Made by a program: the position numbers and the translations under genes. From the NCBI RefSeq assembly GCF_001544695.2, contig NZ_FCOM02000026.1, forward strand, positions 41,241 to 105,240: a stretch of 64,000 nt of DNA. Direction: 5' to 3'. Below are positions 52,231 to 61,055 of the stretch, one piece after another (position 1 is the first letter of the stretch; each line of letters starts with the position of its first letter). The notes beneath the pieces were generated by a model. That model did not search any database. It saw only the letters and a program-made list of their open reading frames with translations, and was not told where the DNA came from. The stretch comes from Caballeronia arvi. GTDB lineage: Bacteria > Pseudomonadota > Gammaproteobacteria > Burkholderiales > Burkholderiaceae.

Positions 52231-53301
52231 CTAGGCTGCCTGCTTGCGCAGCGCCTCGACGACTGCATCGCCCATGTCACGGGTGCCGATGCATTGCGTG
52301 CCGTCCTGCTGGATATCGGCGGTGCGGTAGCCCGCGGCGAGCACGGCGCGCACGGCCCGCTCGACGCGGCTCGCGGCCGCTTCCATCTCGAAGCTCTCGC
52401 GCAGCATCATCGCGAGCGACAGAATGGCGGCGAGCGGATTGGCGATATCCTTGCCGGCGATGTCCGGTGCCGAGCCGTGCACCGGCTCGTACAAACCCTT
52501 GCGCTCATAGCCCAGCGAGGCCGATGGCAGCATGCCGATCGAGCCGGTCAGCATCGCGGCGGCGTCGGAGAGTATGTCGCCGAACAGGTTGCCGGTGACG
52601 ATCACGTCGAACTGCCTGGGCCGGCGCATCAGCATCATCGCGGCGGCGTCGACGAAGAGATGGCTCAGCTCGACGTCGGGATAATCCCGCCCGACCCGCG
52701 TGACCACCTCGCGCCACAACTGGCTCGCCTCCAGCACGTTGGCCTTGTCCACCGAGCACAGTTTGTGATGACGGCGGCGCGCGGCCCGAAAGGCGGCGTG
52801 CGCGACGCGCTCGACCTCGGATTCGGCATAGCGCATCGTGTTGAAGCCGACCCGCTCGCCCGCCTGATTGGTCTCGAAGCCGCGCGGCTGGCCGAAATAG
52901 GCGTCGCCGTTCAGCTCGCGCACGATCACGAGATCGAGTCCATCGACCACTTCCGGCCGCAGCGTCGAAGCGCCGATCAGCTCCGGAAACATATAGGCCG
53001 GGCGGAAATTGGCATACAGGGTCAGCGCTTCGCGCAACTGCAGCAGGCCGGTGCCGGGACGACGTTCGCGCGGGATGTCGGCTTCGTCGGCCACGCCTAC
53101 CGCGCCGAACAGGATGGCGTCGGCCTTGCGCGCGAGCTCGAGCGTCGGCTCGGGCAGCGGCACGCCGTGCGCCTGAATGCCCGCCTCGCCGACGGGCGCT
53201 TCCTGTGTCTCGGCGTGCGGCGCCACGACTTGCAGCACCTTGAGCGCCTGCGCCACGACTTCGGGACCGATACCATCACCTGGCATGACTGCAATCTTCA
53301 T
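52231..53301 (-). CDS. leuB: 3-isopropylmalate dehydrogenase-like (LeuB-like), altered substrate loop
   Basis: 356 residues. Typical of LeuB are MPGDGIGPEVV, LIVRELNGDAYFGQPRG (Tyr), SVDKANVLEASQLWREVV (Lys-Asn), the metal Asp in GDILSDAAAMLTGS and the NAD loop HGSAPDIAGKD. The substrate loop reads RPGTGLL (81-87), where Thermus LeuB has RPETGLL; the Glu (Glu87 in Thermus) that contacts the isopropyl group is Gly83 here. The canonical Burkholderia copy I recall has RPEQAIL. The enzyme should oxidatively decarboxylate a 2-hydroxy-3-carboxylic acid. It follows leuD with 39 bases between. Confidence 0.85.
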   Translation of the reverse strand: MKIAVMPGDGIGPEVVAQALKVLQVVAPHAETQEAPVGEAGIQAHGVPLPEPTLELARKADAILFGAVGVADEADIPRERRPGTGLLQLREALTLYANFRPAYMFPELIGASTLRPEVVDGLDLVIVRELNGDAYFGQPRGFETNQAGERVGFNTMRYAESEVERVAHAAFRAARRRHHKLCSVDKANVLEASQLWREVVTRVGRDYPDVELSHLFVDAAAMMLMRRPRQFDVIVTGNLFGDILSDAAAMLTGSIGMLPSASLGYERKGLYEPVHGSAPDIAGKDIANPLAAILSLAMMLRESFEMEAAASRVERAVRAVLAAGYRTADIQQDGTQCIGTRDMGDAVVEALRKQAA

Positions 53302-53340
53302 CTGAACTCCTCCTTGGTCGATAGTGGGAAGAACGCGCCT

Positions 53341-53937
53341 TCAATACGGTCCGGCGCGGCTGCGCTCGAAGGCATCGATGCGGTCCTGATGCGACAGCGT
53401 GTAGTCGATCTCGTCCATGCCGCGCAGCAGGCACGCCTTCGCGAAAGGCTCCATGTCGAAGGCATGGACGGAGCCGTCGGGCAAGGTCGCGGTCTGTGCG
53501 GGCAAGTCGATGGCGATGCGGCTGCCGGGGCTTGCCAGCAAACGGTCCAAGAGCGGCAGGACCACGGTCTCCGGCAGCACGATGGGCAGCAGCCCGTTCT
53601 TCAGGCAGTTGATGAAAAAGATGTCGCCGAAGCTCGGGGCGATCGCCGCGCGGATGCCGTAGTCGTACAGCGCCCACACCGCGTGTTCGCGCGACGAGCC
53701 GCAACCGAAGTTGTGATTCGCCACGACGATGCGCGACGCGCGGTAAGACGGCTGATTGAGAATGAAGTCCGGCCGTTCCGTGCCGTCGGGGCCGAAGCGC
53801 ATCGAACGAAACAGGAACTGGCCGAAATCGTCGGAACGGGGTTTTTGCAGGAAACGCGCGGGCAGGATCTGGTCGGTATCGCAGTCGATGGCGACGATCG
53901 GGGCCGCGACTGCGTCGAGGTACGTCAGGCTTTCCAT
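53341..53937 (-). CDS. leuD: Isopropylmalate isomerase small-subunit-like (LeuD-like)
   Basis: 198 residues. DCDTDQILPARFLQK, HNFGCGSSREHAVWALYDYGIRAAIAPSFGDIF and NGLLPIVL match the LeuD swivelling domain, with the substrate-loop RxFLQK basic residues. The start is the ATG next to the upstream leuC stop (2 bases apart); a much longer open frame into leuC is coincidental. It partners with the LeuC-like subunit to isomerise a 2-substituted malate. Confidence 0.88.
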   Translation of the reverse strand: MESLTYLDAVAAPIVAIDCDTDQILPARFLQKPRSDDFGQFLFRSMRFGPDGTERPDFILNQPSYRASRIVVANHNFGCGSSREHAVWALYDYGIRAAIAPSFGDIFFINCLKNGLLPIVLPETVVLPLLDRLLASPGSRIAIDLPAQTATLPDGSVHAFDMEPFAKACLLRGMDEIDYTLSHQDRIDAFERSRAGPY

Positions 53938-53939
53938 GC

Positions 53940-55370
53940 TCAGGCTCCCAGGAGGCGGCGGACATCGGTGAGACGTCCGGTGACTGCGGCGGCGGCCGCC
54001 ATCGCCGGGCTCATCAGATGGGTGCGCACGCCGGGCCCCTGCCGGCCCACGAAGTTGCGGTTCGACGTAGACGCACAGCGCTGGCCGGGCGCGGCGATAT
54101 CGCCGTTGGTCGCGAGGCACATCGAGCAGCCGGGAAAGCGCCACTGAAACCCCGCCTCGATGAACACGCGGTCCAGCCCTTCGGCCTCGGCCTGCGCCCG
54201 CACTTCGTGCGAGCCCGGCACCACCCACGCCTCGACGCCCGCTGCGATGTGACGGCCGCGCGCGACCTCGGCCGCGCTGCGCATGTCCTCGATGCGCCCG
54301 TTGGTGCACGAGCCGATGAACACGCGGTCGATCGTCACGCCTTCCAGCGCCTCGTCCGCGTTCAGTCCCATGTAGTCGAGCGCCCGCGACATCGCGGCGC
54401 GGAGATCGGGATCAGGCTGCTGCGCGGGGTCGGGCACGCGCCGGTCGATGGCGCAGGCATAGCCGGGCGTGGTGCCCCACGTCACCATCGGCGCGATGCC
54501 GGCCACGTCGATATGCAGTTCGCGGTCGAAGCTGGCGCCGGGGTCGGTGAACAAGGTGCGCCAGTGCGTCATCGCCCGGTCCCATTGCTCGCCCGCGGGC
54601 GCGTAGGGGCGCCCGGAGAGATACGCGAACGTAGTGTCGTCCGGCGCGATCATGCCGGCGCGGCCGCCCGCCTCGATGGTCATGTTGCACAGCGTCAGCC
54701 GGCCTTCCATCGACAGGCCGGCGATCGCGGAGCCGGCATATTCGATCACGTGCCCCACCGCGCCCGCCACGCCGATCCGCGCGATCACGGCAAGGATCAG
54801 GTCCTTGGCGCTGACGCCCGGTCCCGGCGCGCCATCGAGCGTGACGCGCATGTTGCGCGACTTGCGCTGCCACAGGCATTGCGTGGCGAGCACGTGGGCG
54901 ACTTCGGTGGCGCCGATGCCGAACGCCAGCGCGCCCATCGCGCCGTGTGTCGACGTGTGGCTATCGGCACAGACGACGGTCATGCCGGGCAGGCTCAAGC
55001 CCTGCTCGGGCCCGACGATATGCACGATGCCGCGCCGCGGATCGTTCATGCCGAACAAGGTGATGCGCGATTCGGCCGCATCGCGTTGCAGGGCCTCGAT
55101 CATCGCGCGCCGCTCGGGGTCGGTCACGGCTGCGATGTCGTTTGCCGCGCTGGACACGTAGTGGTCCGCCGTGCCGAAGATGCGCTCGGGTGAACGCGGC
55201 CTGAGCCCGCGCTGGCGCAGCAGATCGAACGACTGCGCGGTGACGTCGTGAATGTAGTGCCGGTCGATGAACAACAGGTCCTGTCCATCGTCGCGCGACA
55301 TCACGCGGTGACTGTCCCAGATCTTGTCGTAAAGCGTGCGCGGCCTCGCCGTCGCTGGGTCGAGTTGCAT
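53940..55370 (-). CDS. leuC: Isopropylmalate isomerase large-subunit-like (LeuC-like), divergent
   Basis: 476 residues, close to canonical length. The 4Fe-4S cysteines are present (GSCTN at Cys355; GCSMC at Cys415 and Cys418). Also seen are DSHTSTHGAMGAL, NMTIEAGGRAGMI and ASTSNRNFVGRQG. The region that reads DHNVPT in typical LeuC proteins is DHYVSS (69-74), and the following stretch also differs. This fits a specialised paralogue rather than the housekeeping enzyme. It is the first gene of the apparent nine-gene operon. Confidence 0.86.
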   Translation of the reverse strand: MQLDPATARPRTLYDKIWDSHRVMSRDDGQDLLFIDRHYIHDVTAQSFDLLRQRGLRPRSPERIFGTADHYVSSAANDIAAVTDPERRAMIEALQRDAAESRITLFGMNDPRRGIVHIVGPEQGLSLPGMTVVCADSHTSTHGAMGALAFGIGATEVAHVLATQCLWQRKSRNMRVTLDGAPGPGVSAKDLILAVIARIGVAGAVGHVIEYAGSAIAGLSMEGRLTLCNMTIEAGGRAGMIAPDDTTFAYLSGRPYAPAGEQWDRAMTHWRTLFTDPGASFDRELHIDVAGIAPMVTWGTTPGYACAIDRRVPDPAQQPDPDLRAAMSRALDYMGLNADEALEGVTIDRVFIGSCTNGRIEDMRSAAEVARGRHIAAGVEAWVVPGSHEVRAQAEAEGLDRVFIEAGFQWRFPGCSMCLATNGDIAAPGQRCASTSNRNFVGRQGPGVRTHLMSPAMAAAAAVTGRLTDVRRLLGA

Positions 55371-55686
55371 TGCTTCGTCTGGCTCCGTGAAGTCGGTGCG
55401 GTGGAAGCATCATGCAGCAGGCGAGCCGGCTTGTTCGTGGTCATTCGGCAAGGCACCATCGCGGATCGCGATGACGGGATCGCAGGAGGATCGGCGCGTC
55501 CGGACGTCGCCACGCCAGAGGGACGACGCGCATAGGTATCCGAATCAAGCCCGGAACGAACGATCATTCGGACGGACCCGCCGATCATCGCGTCCACTGG
55601 AACTTTCAATTCGAAAGCCCTATAACACTATGCATCGACCCGGGGTATCAACGGAACAGGTTGCAGCGGCGTCCGGAGGTGCAATC
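55371..55686. other. Intergenic region between the leuC-like gene and a secreted protein gene
   Basis: 316 bases containing the leftward promoter for the LeuCDB/ABC operon and a rightward promoter for the secreted-protein gene. No repeat, terminator or gene was convincingly identified. GGAGGTG at 55674-55680 is the ribosome site of the gene at 55687. Confidence 0.45.
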
Positions 55687-56196
55687 ATGGAAAGGCTTTG
55701 CCATCGCCTATGCACGACGACGGTTTTCGTTTGCGCAACTGTATTCGCGACGATCGACATCGCATGGTCGCAGGCGATTCCGAAACAAGGACCGATCGAT
55801 GTCACCTTTACCGCTGTCGGGCGTGATGTAAAGGAAATCCCCGTGGGCAGCGACAACGCCGTCTACCTGTTCGAAGCGACGATGGCTTTCACCAACAACA
55901 GCAAAACGCCCTTGATGCAAAACGTCACGGCGCGCTGCGTGGAAGCGGGATTCAGCGCCGCCGGCGCGAACGGCTACTGCGTCTTCACGGACAAGGACGG
56001 CGATAACTTCGTCGAAACCTTCAGCCACGCGGCGGGGACTATCGCGGGAAAGGCGGTGCTGGGGCAAGGCACGGGCAAGTACAAAGGCATCAAAGGCGAA
56101 CTCGACTGGCAACAGGTGCTCTCGCTGCCGGCCGAAAAAGGCGCGTTCAACTTCGTCGGCAAGAAGACCGGCAGCTATCGCATCACCGCGGACTGA
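55687..56196 (+). CDS. Secreted small beta-barrel-like protein, unknown function
   Basis: 169 residues, starting at the ATG after GGAGGTG; an in-frame extension to 55630 is not favoured. A signal peptide ends near AWSQA. The mature protein has a paired Cys (ARC and GYC), an acidic loop (TDKDGDNF) and a GTGKYKGIKGELD motif, which occurs in allene-oxide-cyclase-like or dirigent-like small barrels. No enzyme site was recognised. It converges on the amidohydrolase gene. Confidence 0.55.
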   Translation: MERLCHRLCTTTVFVCATVFATIDIAWSQAIPKQGPIDVTFTAVGRDVKEIPVGSDNAVYLFEATMAFTNNSKTPLMQNVTARCVEAGFSAAGANGYCVFTDKDGDNFVETFSHAAGTIAGKAVLGQGTGKYKGIKGELDWQQVLSLPAEKGAFNFVGKKTGSYRITAD

Positions 56197-56236
56197 CTGA
56201 GCGGTCGATCGATGCGCCGGCCTGCGGGCCTTTCAT

Positions 56237-57367
56237 TCAGGAGAGCCGGTAGACCTTCGTCACCGTTCCCCGGAACAACGCTTGCCGCTCCGCCGCACTC
56301 GCTTGCATCGTGAGTCGCTTGAATGCGTTCCAGCCGTTGTTGAACGGGTATGAACCCTTGTCCACCGGGAAGTTGCTTTCGAACATGCAGCGATCGGCGC
56401 CGAACGTTTCGATGCACGTGAGCATCCACGGCTTCCACGTTTGCGCGAGTTGAATCGATGTCGGCGGACGTTCGCCCTTCTCGAAGTCGAATCCGTTGAT
56501 GCGCATCCCCAATCCGCCGACCTTCACGAACACATTGGGTAACTGCGCGAGCTCGCGCATCGAGCGCGCCCATGTGTCGAATACTTCCTTGCGCTGGTCC
56601 GTATAGCTCGCAATCCGCACGACGCCGCCGCAGTGATTGATGATGAAGGGCATGTCGGGATAGGCCTTCGCCAGATCGAACAGTTCGGGAAGTTGCGGGA
56701 AGAACAGCCACGCGTCATACGACAGTCCGAGTGACCCGAGCTGCGCCACGCCCGCGCGATATGTGGGATCGAGCAGCAGCCCGCGCGGCGCGGCCGACAG
56801 CGGATTGACGAGCGAGGGGTCCGCATCCCAGGTCGCGAGATGCCGCACGCCGCGCAGACGGCCGTCGCCCGCCGCGAGCTCCGCCTCGAGCACGTCGCGA
56901 ACGGCCGCACCGCGCCGCAGATCCGCATGTCCGACGATTCCCTTGGCAACCTGCGGCTTGTCCTTCTGCAACGGCGCGGTGACATCGGCGACGTATTCGA
57001 CTTCGCCTACCGGACGCAGCGGTTCGGGGCCCGACTGCCGATAACGCGTGAGCGCCTGCATGTAGACCGACGCGGTGATGTTGTGGCCGGATCGCGCATC
57101 GTCGAGATATTCCTCGAGCAGATAGGTCCAGCCGGCGCGTTCATAGAAATGATGATGCGCGTCGACGATCGGCATCTCCGGTTCGAGCGCCGCCTCCGTG
57201 CCGGACGCGAGCCACTCCGCCCGAACGGGAAGGTAGTTGCTGGTTGTGCTCATGCTGCGCGATTCCTCTTTTGCGTATGCGCGGCGCGATGTCAGCGCCG
57301 GGATCATGACCGATGCGGCGGCCGCGCCGAGAAGCTGGCGTCGTCGGGGGGAGCGAAGCGGATTCAT
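56237..57367 (-). CDS. Tat-exported lactonase-like amidohydrolase (COG3618 type)
   Basis: 376 residues. The N terminus carries a twin-arginine-type leader (RRRQLLGAAAASVMIP) ending near RRAYA. The TIM-barrel metal site includes DAHHHF, the NHCGG segment and a late Asp in SNFPVD, the layout seen in 2-pyrone-4,6-dicarboxylate lactonase, fuconolactonase and related enzymes. Thus a periplasmic lactonase role is likely. Its start overlaps the MFS stop by 4 bases. An internal ATG at 57252 could give a leaderless form. Confidence 0.82.
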   Translation of the reverse strand: MNPLRSPRRRQLLGAAAASVMIPALTSRRAYAKEESRSMSTTSNYLPVRAEWLASGTEAALEPEMPIVDAHHHFYERAGWTYLLEEYLDDARSGHNITASVYMQALTRYRQSGPEPLRPVGEVEYVADVTAPLQKDKPQVAKGIVGHADLRRGAAVRDVLEAELAAGDGRLRGVRHLATWDADPSLVNPLSAAPRGLLLDPTYRAGVAQLGSLGLSYDAWLFFPQLPELFDLAKAYPDMPFIINHCGGVVRIASYTDQRKEVFDTWARSMRELAQLPNVFVKVGGLGMRINGFDFEKGERPPTSIQLAQTWKPWMLTCIETFGADRCMFESNFPVDKGSYPFNNGWNAFKRLTMQASAAERQALFRGTVTKVYRLS

Positions 57368-58677
57368 CGTGCATCCCCCTTGTCGAAGGCAAACAGCGAG
57401 AGCGTCAGCAAGGTCGTGACCGCGAGCACGATCGACAAGCCGATCATCCCCGCCGTGAACGTACCGAAGCTATCCTTCAGATAACCCACGAGGTACGGGC
57501 CGGCAAACCCGCCCAGTGCGCCGATCGAATTGATGAGCGCCAGTCCGCCCGCCGCAGCCTGACCGGACAGGAATCTCGCAGGCAACGTATAGAAGATCGT
57601 GCGTCCCGCAATCGTGCCGATCAATGCCAGCGTGATGCCGGTCATCGCGGGAATCAGTTGATGGAAATACGTCGACACGCCGAGCGCCACCGCGCCGATG
57701 AAGAGCCCGGCCGCGAGATTCGCGATATGACCGCCACGACGATCGACGCGCTTCGCCCACCAGAGCAACGCGATGGTCGCAAAGAAGTAAGGCACGGCGG
57801 ACACCCAGCCGGTCTGCGTCATGCTCATGCCGTGCGCCTTGAGCATCTGCGGTAGCCAGATGCCGATACCGTAGGAACCCATCGTGAAGCCGAACGAGAT
57901 CATCGCGAGGAGGTACATGCGCACATCCTTCAGCGCGGCGGCGAAGTTCTTCTTCTTTTGGCTCGCCGCGCCTTCCCGGTCGAAGGCGCCTTGCAGCGCC
58001 CGGCGCTCTTCGGGCGAGAGCCATTTCGCATCGGCGGGTTTGTCGGCGAGCATTTTCAGCACGAGAAAACCGAGCACGCACGCGGGCAGACCCTCGACGA
58101 TGAACATCCACTTCCAGCCCGCCAGTCCGAGAAAGCCGTCCATCTGGAGAAGCCATGTCGACAGCGGTCCGCCGACGAGCGACGAAAGCGGCGTCGACAC
58201 GGTGAACCACGCGAGCACGCGCGTCCGGTAACTCGCGGGAAACCATACGGCGAGGAAGAAGATCACGCCCGGAAAGAAGCCCGCTTCGCCGATACCCAGA
58301 AGCAGCCGGATCGCGTAGAAGCTGGTCGGCCCCACGGCGAGCGCCGTCGCCGCCGCGAAGAAGCCCCACGTGATCATGATGCGGGCAAGCCAGCGGCGCG
58401 CGCCGAATCGATACAAGGCGAGGTTGCTTGGCACCTCGCACAGGCAGTAGCCCGCGAACATGATGCCGGCGCCCCAGCCGAACTGCGTTGCCGTCAGACC
58501 GAGATCGCGGTTCATCGTCAGCGCCGCGAATCCGACGCTCGTGCGGTCCAGATAGTTGAAGAAGTAAGCGAGCGCAAGGAGCGGGATGAAGCGCCACGCG
58601 GCTTTTCTCACCGCCTGCTGTTCGAGCGTGGAATCGGCGGCGCTATCGGCTGCCAGGTTCGAGGATAGGGATGTCAT
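57364..58677 (-). CDS. MFS transporter, anion:cation symporter type
   Basis: 437 residues with twelve helices and the ACS pattern YFFNYLDRTSVGFAALTM; the ATG with GGAGA upstream is preferred to an upstream start at 58716. Between a CoA-transferase gene (88-base gap upstream) and a lactonase-like gene (4-base overlap), it is the probable importer of the carboxylate that the CoA-transferase activates. Confidence 0.85.
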   Translation of the reverse strand: MTSLSSNLAADSAADSTLEQQAVRKAAWRFIPLLALAYFFNYLDRTSVGFAALTMNRDLGLTATQFGWGAGIMFAGYCLCEVPSNLALYRFGARRWLARIMITWGFFAAATALAVGPTSFYAIRLLLGIGEAGFFPGVIFFLAVWFPASYRTRVLAWFTVSTPLSSLVGGPLSTWLLQMDGFLGLAGWKWMFIVEGLPACVLGFLVLKMLADKPADAKWLSPEERRALQGAFDREGAASQKKKNFAAALKDVRMYLLAMISFGFTMGSYGIGIWLPQMLKAHGMSMTQTGWVSAVPYFFATIALLWWAKRVDRRGGHIANLAAGLFIGAVALGVSTYFHQLIPAMTGITLALIGTIAGRTIFYTLPARFLSGQAAAGGLALINSIGALGGFAGPYLVGYLKDSFGTFTAGMIGLSIVLAVTTLLTLSLFAFDKGDAR

Positions 58678-58765
58678 GCTTTGTCTCCGGGCGGATCGCC
58701 GGGCGCGCGACGTCATGCCGACTCGCGCGACCGCGTTTTGCTGTTCTGCTGTCTGTTTTTCGATG

Positions 58766-60040
58766 TCAGGCGCTGGCCAGTTCGTTCGCTGAAGGATTCG
58801 CTGTATCGCCCGGTTGCCGGTCCTGGCACCTGACGACGCCCGCTTCGGTCAACTGCCTCAACTCTTCGGGCGTGTACCCGAGTTGCGAAAGCAGCGCCCG
58901 CGTGTCCTGGCCCAGCGAAGGCGGCGCGGCCCGCAGGTGCAGGCGCTCGCCGCTCAACGTCAGAGGCAGCAGCGCCGTCTTCGTCGACACCGATCGCCCT
59001 GCGCCGCTCGCGTCGGGCGGCAAGGTCACGTCGGCCAGCCCGCCCGTTGCAAGCAGATGCGGATCGTCGAACAGGTCTTGCGGCTTCGTGATCGGCGCGT
59101 AAGGCAATCCGCAGCGCTCGAAGGTCGCGCTGATCTCGGCGGCGCTGAATTGCTCCATGTGCTTGCGAAGCTGCGGCAGCAGCCAGTCGCGCGCCTGCAC
59201 GCGCTGATTGTTGGTGGCGATCCGTTCGTCCGCTTTCAGCGCGGACAATCCGAACGCATCGCAGAACAGCGCCCATTGCGTATCGGACACGACCGCGAGG
59301 AAGATCTGCTCGCCGTTTCTCACCGAGAACACGTCGTAGACGGCCCACGCGGAAATGCGGCTCGGCATCGGCGCGGCGGCTTTGCCGGTCACGGCGAACT
59401 GCATCATGTGCTGAGCGACGAGGAAAACGTTGTTCTCGAACAAGGCGCTCTGCACTTCCTGACCGCGTCCGGTGCGTTCACGCTGCGCGAGCGCGGCCAT
59501 CGCGCCGATCGCGCCGAACATGCCGCCCATGATGTCGTTGACGCTCGTTCCCGCGCGCAGCGGCCGGTCTTCGGGACCGGTCATGTAGGCGAGGCCGCCC
59601 ATCATCTGCACGACTTCGTCGAGCGCGGTGCGATGATCGTAAGGGCCAGGCAGAAAGCCCTTGTGCGACACGTAGATCAGCCGCTCATTGAGCTTCGACA
59701 ACGCTGCATAGCCGAGGCCGAGCTTATCCATCGTGCCGCTCTTGAAGTTCTCGCTGAAGACATCGGCGCCGGCGAGCAGCTTGTGCACGATCTCGACGCC
59801 GCGCGGATCCTTCACATCGACGGCAATGCTCTTCTTGTTACGGTTGAACGTGCTGAAAAAGCCCGCGCCGGAGCCGCGCAGCGCGCGCGTGCTGTCGCCG
59901 GAAATCGGCTCGACCTTGATGACTTCGGCGCCGAGATCCGCCAGCACCATGCCGCACGTCGGACCCATAACCATGTGCGTCATCTCGACGACGCGCACGC
60001 CGCTATACGGCAGAGATTGATTCGCTTGCGTTTCGCTCAT
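58766..60040 (-). CDS. CaiB/BaiF-family CoA-transferase
   Basis: 424 residues. Typical features are VRVVEMTHMVMGPTCGMVLADLGAEVIKVE, NRNKKSIAVD, the ENFKSGTMDKLGL segment and LDEVVQMMGG, with Asp141 as the likely CoA-ester-forming residue. The enzyme moves CoA between carboxylic acids. It overlaps the HMG-CoA-lyase-like gene by 4 bases (ATGA), a pairing that occurs in pathways ending with cleavage of a hydroxyacyl-CoA. Confidence 0.9.
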   Translation of the reverse strand: MSETQANQSLPYSGVRVVEMTHMVMGPTCGMVLADLGAEVIKVEPISGDSTRALRGSGAGFFSTFNRNKKSIAVDVKDPRGVEIVHKLLAGADVFSENFKSGTMDKLGLGYAALSKLNERLIYVSHKGFLPGPYDHRTALDEVVQMMGGLAYMTGPEDRPLRAGTSVNDIMGGMFGAIGAMAALAQRERTGRGQEVQSALFENNVFLVAQHMMQFAVTGKAAAPMPSRISAWAVYDVFSVRNGEQIFLAVVSDTQWALFCDAFGLSALKADERIATNNQRVQARDWLLPQLRKHMEQFSAAEISATFERCGLPYAPITKPQDLFDDPHLLATGGLADVTLPPDASGAGRSVSTKTALLPLTLSGERLHLRAAPPSLGQDTRALLSQLGYTPEELRQLTEAGVVRCQDRQPGDTANPSANELASA

Positions 60041-61020
60041 TGCGCCACTCCCAGCAAACAGCCTTCCGGCTGGGGCGCGCTCGGTGCGCGCCCGTCCGCA
60101 TACGTGAAGCCTTTCGGCAATCCGGCGTCCTGCACATGTCCGTACAGCGCCTCGCCCGGCAGCGCTTCTGCGAGAATCGCGCGCGCGGCGATCAGCTTGT
60201 CGATGTCGATGCCCGTGTCATAGCCCATCGCTTCGAGCAGGAACGCGAGGTCTTCCGTCACGATGTTGCCGGTCGCGCCCGGCGCGTAGGGACAGCCGCC
60301 GAGGCCGGCCTGGCTCGCATCGATCGTGGTCACGCCGGCATCGAGCGCCGCGACGACATTGGCCAGGCCCTGACCGCGCGTGTTGTGGAAGTGCGCGCCG
60401 CCCGCCTTCGCTCCGAACTCCGATTGCAGGCGGCGAAACAGGCGCCGCACCTGAACCGGATTGGCATAACCGCTCGTATCCGAAAGGCCGATCTCGTCGA
60501 CGCCGCATTCGGCCATCGCCGCGCACATGCGCATGGTCTCTTCATCGGTGACGACGCCCGCGATCGTGCAGCCGAACGCAACCGACACGCCCGCTTCGAT
60601 CTGCACGCCCGGAAACTGCTCGTCGCGCAGCGCGACGATGTTGCGCACCTCTTCGATCATCTGTTCCGTCGTCTTGCGGATGTTGGCCATCGAGTGCTCG
60701 TTCGTCACCGACACCGGCAGCGTCACTTTGTGGACGCCTGCTTCGAAGGCGCTCTGCGAGCCGCGCAGATTCGGCGCGAGAACCGCGACATGCAGACCGG
60801 GAATCGAAAGCGCATGCGCGACGACTTCGCGAATGTCGGCCATCTGCGGCAGAAGCTTCGGCGGGACGAACGAGCCGACCTCGATCTCCCTGAGTCCCGC
60901 TGTGGCGAGCGCGGAGATCCAGCGCAACCTCGCTGCGGTCGGCATGACGGTTTTGATGCTCTGCAGACCGTCGCGCGGCCCGACTTCACTGACCAGCACG
61001 TTTGGGCGGAAAACATCCAT
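60037..61020 (-). CDS. HMG-CoA lyase-like enzyme
   Basis: 327 residues of a DRE-TIM barrel. Present: EVGPRDGLQ (catalytic Arg16-Asp17), metal site HFHN (His210, His212) and the C-terminal GGCPYAPGATGN with the expected Cys243. In the region around 148-154 it reads AFGCTIAG where classical HMG-CoA lyases have FGCPYEG. So it is a subfamily member, perhaps acting on citramalyl-CoA-like or other branched hydroxyacyl-CoA esters. It is the first gene of the operon and divergent from the IclR gene. Confidence 0.87.
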   Translation of the reverse strand: MDVFRPNVLVSEVGPRDGLQSIKTVMPTAARLRWISALATAGLREIEVGSFVPPKLLPQMADIREVVAHALSIPGLHVAVLAPNLRGSQSAFEAGVHKVTLPVSVTNEHSMANIRKTTEQMIEEVRNIVALRDEQFPGVQIEAGVSVAFGCTIAGVVTDEETMRMCAAMAECGVDEIGLSDTSGYANPVQVRRLFRRLQSEFGAKAGGAHFHNTRGQGLANVVAALDAGVTTIDASQAGLGGCPYAPGATGNIVTEDLAFLLEAMGYDTGIDIDKLIAARAILAEALPGEALYGHVQDAGLPKGFTYADGRAPSAPQPEGCLLGVAQ

Positions 61021-61055
61021 CGTTCGCTCCTTGAAGTTCCATCTGATAGACCCGT

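Noticed and set aside
53341..54309. A 322-residue open frame proposing a longer LeuD
   Set aside because: The upstream third overlaps the leuC-like gene in another frame. The LeuD family begins at the ATG at 53937.
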